NCBI GenBank assembly: GCA_964464925.1
Contig: CAYXLI010000009.1
Span: 180,554 to 244,553, forward strand
Direction of reading: 5' to 3'
From: CAYXLI01 sp964464925
Lineage (GTDB): Bacteria > Acidobacteriota > Terriglobia > Bryobacterales > Bryobacteraceae
DNA: 64,000 bases
This document shows, one piece after another, positions 59,393 to 64,000 of the stretch. How positions within the stretch are numbered: position 1 is the first letter of the stretch; every line of letters starts with the position of its first letter. The position numbers and the translations under genes were made by a program. The notes under the pieces were generated by a model. That model saw only the letters and a program-made list of their open reading frames with translations. It made no database searches and had not been told where the DNA came from.

Positions 59393-60025
59393 TTGGAAAA
59401 AACCATATCCGCAAAGCCCCGGCTTACCTCGGAGGAGCGAAAAGCTTCGATTGTTGAAGCCGCCATTCGGCTATTTGCCGAAAGAGGTTTCCGCGGCACC
59501 ACGACGCGCGAACTCGCAGCAGCCGTGGGTGTCAGCGAGCCCATCCTCTATGAACATTTCCGCACGAAGCGCGATTTGTATGCGGCGATTATTGAGACCG
59601 CGGCGCGTTCGGGCGTTGAGGTCATCGAAGCCCTGAAAGCGAAGTATCTCGAGAAACAAGACGATCTAGGCTTTTTCGTGGAGCTGGCATCCATGATTTT
59701 CCACTGGTACATCGAAGGTGCCGACTTGGTGCGCCTACTGCTATTCAGCAATCTCGAGAATCACGAATTGAAGGATCTGTTCCAAAACAAGAGCGGGCGC
59801 CTGGTGGGACTGATCTCCGAGTACATTTCGCGCAGGGTGGAAGCGGGCGCCATGCGTCCCGTGAATCCGCAAGTTGCCGCCCGGGCATTTCTGGGGATGA
59901 TCGCGAATTACGCGCTGTACGACAAGGTATTTCATTGCTCGCCTCTTCCCATGTCAGATCACGACGTCGCCACGGAGATGGTGACGATTTTTCTAGGAGG
60001 CCTGTCCAAACAGGAGAAGTTATGA
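59393..60025 (+). CDS. TetR-family repressor of the RND efflux operon
   Basis: 210 residues, TTG start. The DNA-binding domain is canonical: SIVEAAIRLFAERGFRGTTT, RELAAAVGVSEPILYEHFRT and KRDLYAAII. The ligand domain is helical with FFVELASMIFHWYIEGADLV and AFLGMIANYALYD. Its stop overlaps the ATG of the adaptor gene (ATGA), so repressor and pump share a transcript. A palindrome before it is a likely operator, giving drug-relieved self-repression (inference from family behaviour). Confidence 0.92.
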   Translation: MEKTISAKPRLTSEERKASIVEAAIRLFAERGFRGTTTRELAAAVGVSEPILYEHFRTKRDLYAAIIETAARSGVEVIEALKAKYLEKQDDLGFFVELASMIFHWYIEGADLVRLLLFSNLENHELKDLFQNKSGRLVGLISEYISRRVEAGAMRPVNPQVAARAFLGMIANYALYDKVFHCSPLPMSDHDVATEMVTIFLGGLSKQEKL

Positions 60026-61227
60026 TCGGTCGAATCATAGTATTGGGAATCGCGCTGGTCCTGCTGACCGGTTGTGCAAAGAACGAGAAAAAGGCTGAAG
60101 CGGCAAGCACACCAAAGCCGGCAGAGCCGATTGCTGTGCAGACAGTCCGCGCGGAGACTCGGCAAATGGATAAGACGATTTCGGTTACCGGGTCTCTGAA
60201 CCCGGACGAAAGCGTAACGATGAGCTTTGAAGTTCCCGGGCGGATTCGGTCAATCGGTGCGGATTTCGGGCAGAACGTGCGGCAAGGGCAGGTGCTGGCG
60301 GAGTTGGACAGCCGCGAGTTGACCTACCAACTAGAGCGTTCGAAGGCGTCCGTGACGCAGGCTCTCGCACGGCTGGGATTGAATTCGAACCAGGAGAATG
60401 TGACGCCGGAGTCCACGGCTGCGATCCGTCAAGCGACGGCCCAAATGGAAGACGCGAAATCAAAGTTCGATAACGCCGCCCAATTGGTGAAGACCGGCGA
60501 TATCTCCAACGAGCGCTTTGTTGAAATCGAGAAGGGCTTTCGAGCGCGGTACGCGGCGCTCGAGGCGGCTCGTGATGAGATGCGAACGCAACTGGCCAGC
60601 ATCCGGGCGCTGCAAGCAGAAGTAAAGCTGTCGGAGAAGCGGTTGGCCGATACCGTATTGCGCGCCCCATTCGACGGAGCGATCACGCAGAAGATGGCAT
60701 CGCCGGGCCAATATATGAAAGAGAACACACCGGTGCTGATGCTGGTGAAGACTTCTCCGATGCGCCTGCGCGTCGATATTCCGGAAACAGCATCCTCGTC
60801 GGTAAGGGTTGGCACTTCTTTGACTTTCACCACCGATGCCGCGCCCGGAGTGCAGTACACGGCGGTGGTCAAAGAACTGAATCCGACACTGGATTCAAAA
60901 TCGCGCTCATTGACCGCGGAGGCAAGACTGGTGTCGAAAGACACACGGCTCCGTCCTGGGATGTTCGTACAAGTGCAGCTTGTGGTAGCAAACCACGCGG
61001 ATGTTGTGGTAGTTCCACGCGCGGCGGTCTACACGGTAGCCGGGTTAACGAAACTCTTTCTGATACGCGACGGGAAGGCTCTGGAACTCCGGATTTCACC
61101 CGGCCAGGAACTGAATGGCTGGGTGGAGGTGCCGCGTCAAGCGGTGAACCCGGGTGATGCGGTCGCGGTTTCCGCGCTGCCGCAATTGATTCAGGGCGCC
61201 CCGGTGCGGGCGACAGGAAAAGTTTAG
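60022..61227 (+). CDS. RND efflux periplasmic adaptor (membrane fusion lipoprotein)
   Basis: About 401 residues from ATG 60022; longer in-frame starts lie inside the TetR gene. A lipoprotein signal ends in VLLTGC. The order is as in AcrA/MexA: first lipoyl half (SFEVPGRIRSIGADFGQNVR, QGQVLAELDSRELTYQ), a coiled-coil hairpin (about residues 95-210), the second lipoyl half (DTVLRAPFDGAITQKMASPG), then a beta barrel (RLRVDIPETASSSVRVGTSL) and membrane-proximal domain. It links the inner-membrane pump to an outer-membrane channel, which is not in the window. The pump gene starts two bases later. Confidence 0.93.
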   Translation: MIGRIIVLGIALVLLTGCAKNEKKAEAASTPKPAEPIAVQTVRAETRQMDKTISVTGSLNPDESVTMSFEVPGRIRSIGADFGQNVRQGQVLAELDSRELTYQLERSKASVTQALARLGLNSNQENVTPESTAAIRQATAQMEDAKSKFDNAAQLVKTGDISNERFVEIEKGFRARYAALEAARDEMRTQLASIRALQAEVKLSEKRLADTVLRAPFDGAITQKMASPGQYMKENTPVLMLVKTSPMRLRVDIPETASSSVRVGTSLTFTTDAAPGVQYTAVVKELNPTLDSKSRSLTAEARLVSKDTRLRPGMFVQVQLVVANHADVVVVPRAAVYTVAGLTKLFLIRDGKALELRISPGQELNGWVEVPRQAVNPGDAVAVSALPQLIQGAPVRATGKV

Positions 61228-61229
61228 CG

Positions 61230-64000
61230 ATGCAGAAATTAGCCGAAATCTGTATACGGCGGCCCGTCTTCGCCACCATGCTGGTTCTCGCGTTGGTGGT
61301 GCTCGGCATGGACGCCTATCGAAAACTGGGCGTGGACTTCTTCCCGAAAGTCGATTTCCCGACAGTTACGATTACGACGACGTTACGGGGCGCTGCGCCT
61401 GAAGAAGTAGAGAGCCAAGTGAGCAAACGTATCGAGGAGGCCGTAAATACGATCAGCGGCATCGACGATCTGCGCTCCATCTCATCGGAAGGCGTTTCGC
61501 TCGTAGTCGTGCAGTTCCTGCTCGATAAGGATCCAGAAGTAGCGGCGCAGGAGGTACGCGACAAGGTTTCGCGTATTCTAACGACCCTGCCGCGGGATAC
61601 GGATCCACCAGTGATCGAAAAAATCGCGACAGACGCCTCGCCGATTCTCAACGTGGTGGTCGCGTCGGGGCGCGATCTGCGCGAGACCACAAAGATAGTG
61701 GATGACCGCATCAAGAAAAACATCGAATCCATCACCGGCGTAGGACAGGTTCGCTTTGTGGGCGACCGTACGCGCCAGGTGCAGATCTGGCTCGACGGCG
61801 AAAAGCTCAACTCCTACAACCTGAACATTGAGCAGGTTCGCGCGTCCGTCGCATCACAAAACGTGGAAGTGCCGGGCGGACGAGTGGACCAGGGCTCCAG
61901 AGAGCTCTCCCTGCGCACGATGGGACGCGTGGAGCATCCGGAGGATTTCGGCCGCATTGTCGTTGCTTCCGTAGCCGGCAGTCCGGTGCGCGTAAACGAT
62001 ATCGGGCATGTGGTGGACGGAGTGGAAGAGCCGAGATCGCTAGCGCGGCTGGACGGCACGCCGGCGGTGGTACTCGAAGTGCGCAAACAGGCGGGCACGA
62101 ATACCTTGACGGTGATTCACGCCATTAAAGACCGTATTGCAGAGTTGCAGAAATCCATGCCTTCGGATTTCAAGATCACGTACACTCGCGATCAGTCCGG
62201 ATTCATATCGGACGCTTTCCAGGCGGTACAGGAACACCTGATCCTGGGCGGAATCTTTGCCGCTGCGATCGTCTTCCTCTTCATCCGGAGTTGGCGATCC
62301 ACGCTCATTGCAGCCGTTGCCATTCCGACATCGATTGTTTCCACTTACACGCTCATGAATGCGATGGGCTTCACGCTGGACCAGATCACAATGCTGGCGC
62401 TGGTGCTGATGGTCGGCATCGTCATCGATGACGCGATTGTGGTGCTCGAGAACGTGTTCCGGTTCGCGGAAGAAAAGGGCATGGGGCCGATGGAAGCCGC
62501 GCTGATGGGCACCCGGGACATCGGCCTGGCTGTGTTGGCAACAACGTTAAGTCTGGTGATCATCTTCCTGCCGGTCGCCATGATGGGCGGCATCGTAGGC
62601 CGGTTCATGTCGAGTTTCGGATACACGGCCGCGTTCGCGATTATGGTGTCGCTGCTGGTGAGCTTCACACTTACGCCGATGCTGTGCTCTCGCTTCCTGA
62701 AGGTAAAGACGTCGGACGTTGCGCACTCCTCGAAATCGCGCGGTTTCTTTCACAGGGTCGATGAACTGTACCGCCGGATGCTCGGCTGGTCGATGTCGCA
62801 TCGCTGGGTGATCGTGGCAATATCCGTACTCGTAATGTTATCGAGCGTGCCGTTATTCATGATCATCGGCAAGGACTTCCTGCCGCAAGATGACCAGAGT
62901 GAATTCGAAGTGCTGTTTCGAATGCCGCCCGGGTCCTCATTAGCGGGAACGGAATCCGTAGTGAAGCAACTCGAAGCGGAATTGAAGCAGTTGCCGGGAG
63001 TGAAGAATCTTCTCTCCGCGATCGGCGCCGATTCGCGGAAGCAGGTAGATCGCGGATCCGTACTAGTGGAGTTGGTGGACCCGAAAGACCGCAAGGCGGT
63101 TCAGAAGGACATCATGCTGATGGCGCGCGACCGCCTGGCCAAGTTCCGCGACATCACTGTAGGCGTCCAGTTGCCTGCCCTGATTCAGGGTGGCGGATCG
63201 AATGCGAACCTGCAGTTCTTCTTGCAAGGTCCCGACCTGCCGACGCTCGACAAGTATGCGCAGCAGATCAAAAAGAAACTTGCAGAAACGCCGGGCGTGA
63301 CGGATCTTGACAGTTCCTACGAAGCCGGCAAGCCGGAGTTGCGCGTACAGATCAATCGCGATAAAGCAGCAGATCTGAACGTGAATGTGGCCTCCGTCGC
63401 AAACGCGTTGCGCACGCTGGTGGGCGGAGATGACCAGGTGAGTACATATCGCGAGGGCGATGACCGGTACGACGTGCAGATCCGTGTGGACAAGGCGTTC
63501 CGCGATTCCCCGGCCGCGCTGGAGCGGTTGTATGTTCCTTCCGCAACTCTAGGCAACGTGCCCGTCTCGAACGTGGCGGCGCTGGTGCCGGCAACAGGAC
63601 CAACACAAATAGAGCGCTACAACCGGCAGCGTCAAATCCTGATCACGGCAAACCTGGTGCGCGGACAGTCACTCAGCAATGTGCTCGAAATCCTGAATAA
63701 GGAGATGGAAGACATGAAGATGCCGGCGGAGTACCGCTCCGGCCTGATCGGCGCCAGCAAGGAGTTCGGGCGGGCCGCGCAGAACTTCATGATTGCGTTT
63801 CTGCTCTCGATCATCTTCATGTATATGGTGCTGGCGGCGCAGTTCGAGAGCTTCATCGATCCGGTGACGATTCTGCTCAGCCTGCCGCTCTCAGTGCCGT
63901 TTGCTTTGATTTCGCTGCTACTTGCGAATGAGAACTACTCAATCATCTATACGTCGGTAGGCATTCTGGTGCTGTTCGGAATCGTAAAGAAGAACTCGAT
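61230..64000 (+). CDS. RND-family efflux pump, N-terminal 923 residues (runs off the window)
   Basis: The frame starts MQKLAEICIRRPVFATMLVL and stays open to the end, so the gene is cut by the window. It has the AcrB/HAE-1 order: helix 1, porter domain PN1/PN2 (GVDFFPKVDFPTVTITTT), the helix 2-6 bundle with VGIVIDDAIVVLENVFRFAE, where two adjacent Asp near residues 400 carry protons, then ATTLSLVIIFLPVAMMGGIV. The second repeat begins near residue 510 and the last visible part is FMIAFLLSIIFMYMVLAAQF. It exports drugs or other small compounds using the proton gradient. The substrate is unknown. Confidence 0.95.
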   Translation, partial: MQKLAEICIRRPVFATMLVLALVVLGMDAYRKLGVDFFPKVDFPTVTITTTLRGAAPEEVESQVSKRIEEAVNTISGIDDLRSISSEGVSLVVVQFLLDKDPEVAAQEVRDKVSRILTTLPRDTDPPVIEKIATDASPILNVVVASGRDLRETTKIVDDRIKKNIESITGVGQVRFVGDRTRQVQIWLDGEKLNSYNLNIEQVRASVASQNVEVPGGRVDQGSRELSLRTMGRVEHPEDFGRIVVASVAGSPVRVNDIGHVVDGVEEPRSLARLDGTPAVVLEVRKQAGTNTLTVIHAIKDRIAELQKSMPSDFKITYTRDQSGFISDAFQAVQEHLILGGIFAAAIVFLFIRSWRSTLIAAVAIPTSIVSTYTLMNAMGFTLDQITMLALVLMVGIVIDDAIVVLENVFRFAEEKGMGPMEAALMGTRDIGLAVLATTLSLVIIFLPVAMMGGIVGRFMSSFGYTAAFAIMVSLLVSFTLTPMLCSRFLKVKTSDVAHSSKSRGFFHRVDELYRRMLGWSMSHRWVIVAISVLVMLSSVPLFMIIGKDFLPQDDQSEFEVLFRMPPGSSLAGTESVVKQLEAELKQLPGVKNLLSAIGADSRKQVDRGSVLVELVDPKDRKAVQKDIMLMARDRLAKFRDITVGVQLPALIQGGGSNANLQFFLQGPDLPTLDKYAQQIKKKLAETPGVTDLDSSYEAGKPELRVQINRDKAADLNVNVASVANALRTLVGGDDQVSTYREGDDRYDVQIRVDKAFRDSPAALERLYVPSATLGNVPVSNVAALVPATGPTQIERYNRQRQILITANLVRGQSLSNVLEILNKEMEDMKMPAEYRSGLIGASKEFGRAAQNFMIAFLLSIIFMYMVLAAQFESFIDPVTILLSLPLSVPFALISLLLANENYSIIYTSVGILVLFGIVKKNS

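Noticed and set aside
1..64000. tRNA, rRNA, CRISPR array, prophage or intact insertion sequence
   Set aside because: Gaps are short and were read on both strands; no cloverleaf, regular repeat-spacer pattern, integrase or transposase frame was seen.

Overview
The window looks like chromosomal DNA of a soil-type Acidobacteriota, most likely the Bryobacterales/Solibacter group. The best clue is three large secreted proteins ending in the TIGR03437-type domain (motifs such as YVSPSQIN and IYATGLG) that is strongly expanded in Solibacter relatives. A PEP-CTERM protein, GC-rich codon use and an acidobacterial mix of exopolysaccharide, Tad pilus and multiheme genes agree. No rRNA, tRNA, CRISPR array, phage or intact insertion sequence was seen.

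Layout. 1-2.97 kb: NAD salvage (pncB end, pncA), ribosome silencing factor rsfS with no ordinary start codon, a secreted coiled-coil protein and hpt. 2.97-7.4 kb, minus strand: three tightly packed secreted-protein genes, two of them paralogous thioredoxin-like proteins of identical length (374 codons). In one an in-frame TGA sits exactly where the other has Cys, and a SECIS-like hairpin follows it: a candidate selenoprotein. 7.5-16.2 kb: an exopolysaccharide operon (two glutamine amidotransferase/asparagine synthases around an O-antigen ligase, then three glycosyltransferases). 16.2-23.1 kb: a flagellar island (fliD, a FliT-like gene, a TPR-glycosyltransferase protein, a 793-residue flagellin, csrA, fliW) with CsrA-type sites in the flagellin leader. 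23.1-27.2 kb: housekeeping (rph, rdgB) with small membrane or secreted proteins and a DUF885 peptidase. 27.2-31.8 kb: maltodextrin use (malQ, a sugar transporter, a secreted GH13 enzyme). 31.8-34.1 kb: a pair of small paralogues behind a terminator-like leader, and an ECF sigma/anti-sigma/Spy-like module. 34.3-38.5 kb: an IscA-type protein, PEP-CTERM protein, murQ, murA and rhodanese.

38.5-48.5 kb, minus strand: a potentially single transcription unit with two ~990-residue beta-propeller/TIGR03437 proteins, a small outer-membrane barrel, a decaheme cytochrome and an MtrB/PioB-like porin. This looks like a porin-cytochrome conduit for electron transfer across the outer membrane. 48.6-56.1 kb: a Tad/Flp pilus assembly operon (tadV, rcpC, rcpA, tadZ, tadA, tadB, tadC) with no visible Flp prepilin and a 30-codon membrane peptide at its end. 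56.2-59.1 kb: a polytopic membrane protein and two response regulators, one lacking the phosphoacceptor Asp. 59.3-64 kb: a TetR-regulated RND efflux operon running off the end.

Together the window codes mostly for the cell surface: polysaccharide, flagellum, pilus, electron conduit, secreted redox proteins and efflux. All family names come from reading motifs; no database search was run.
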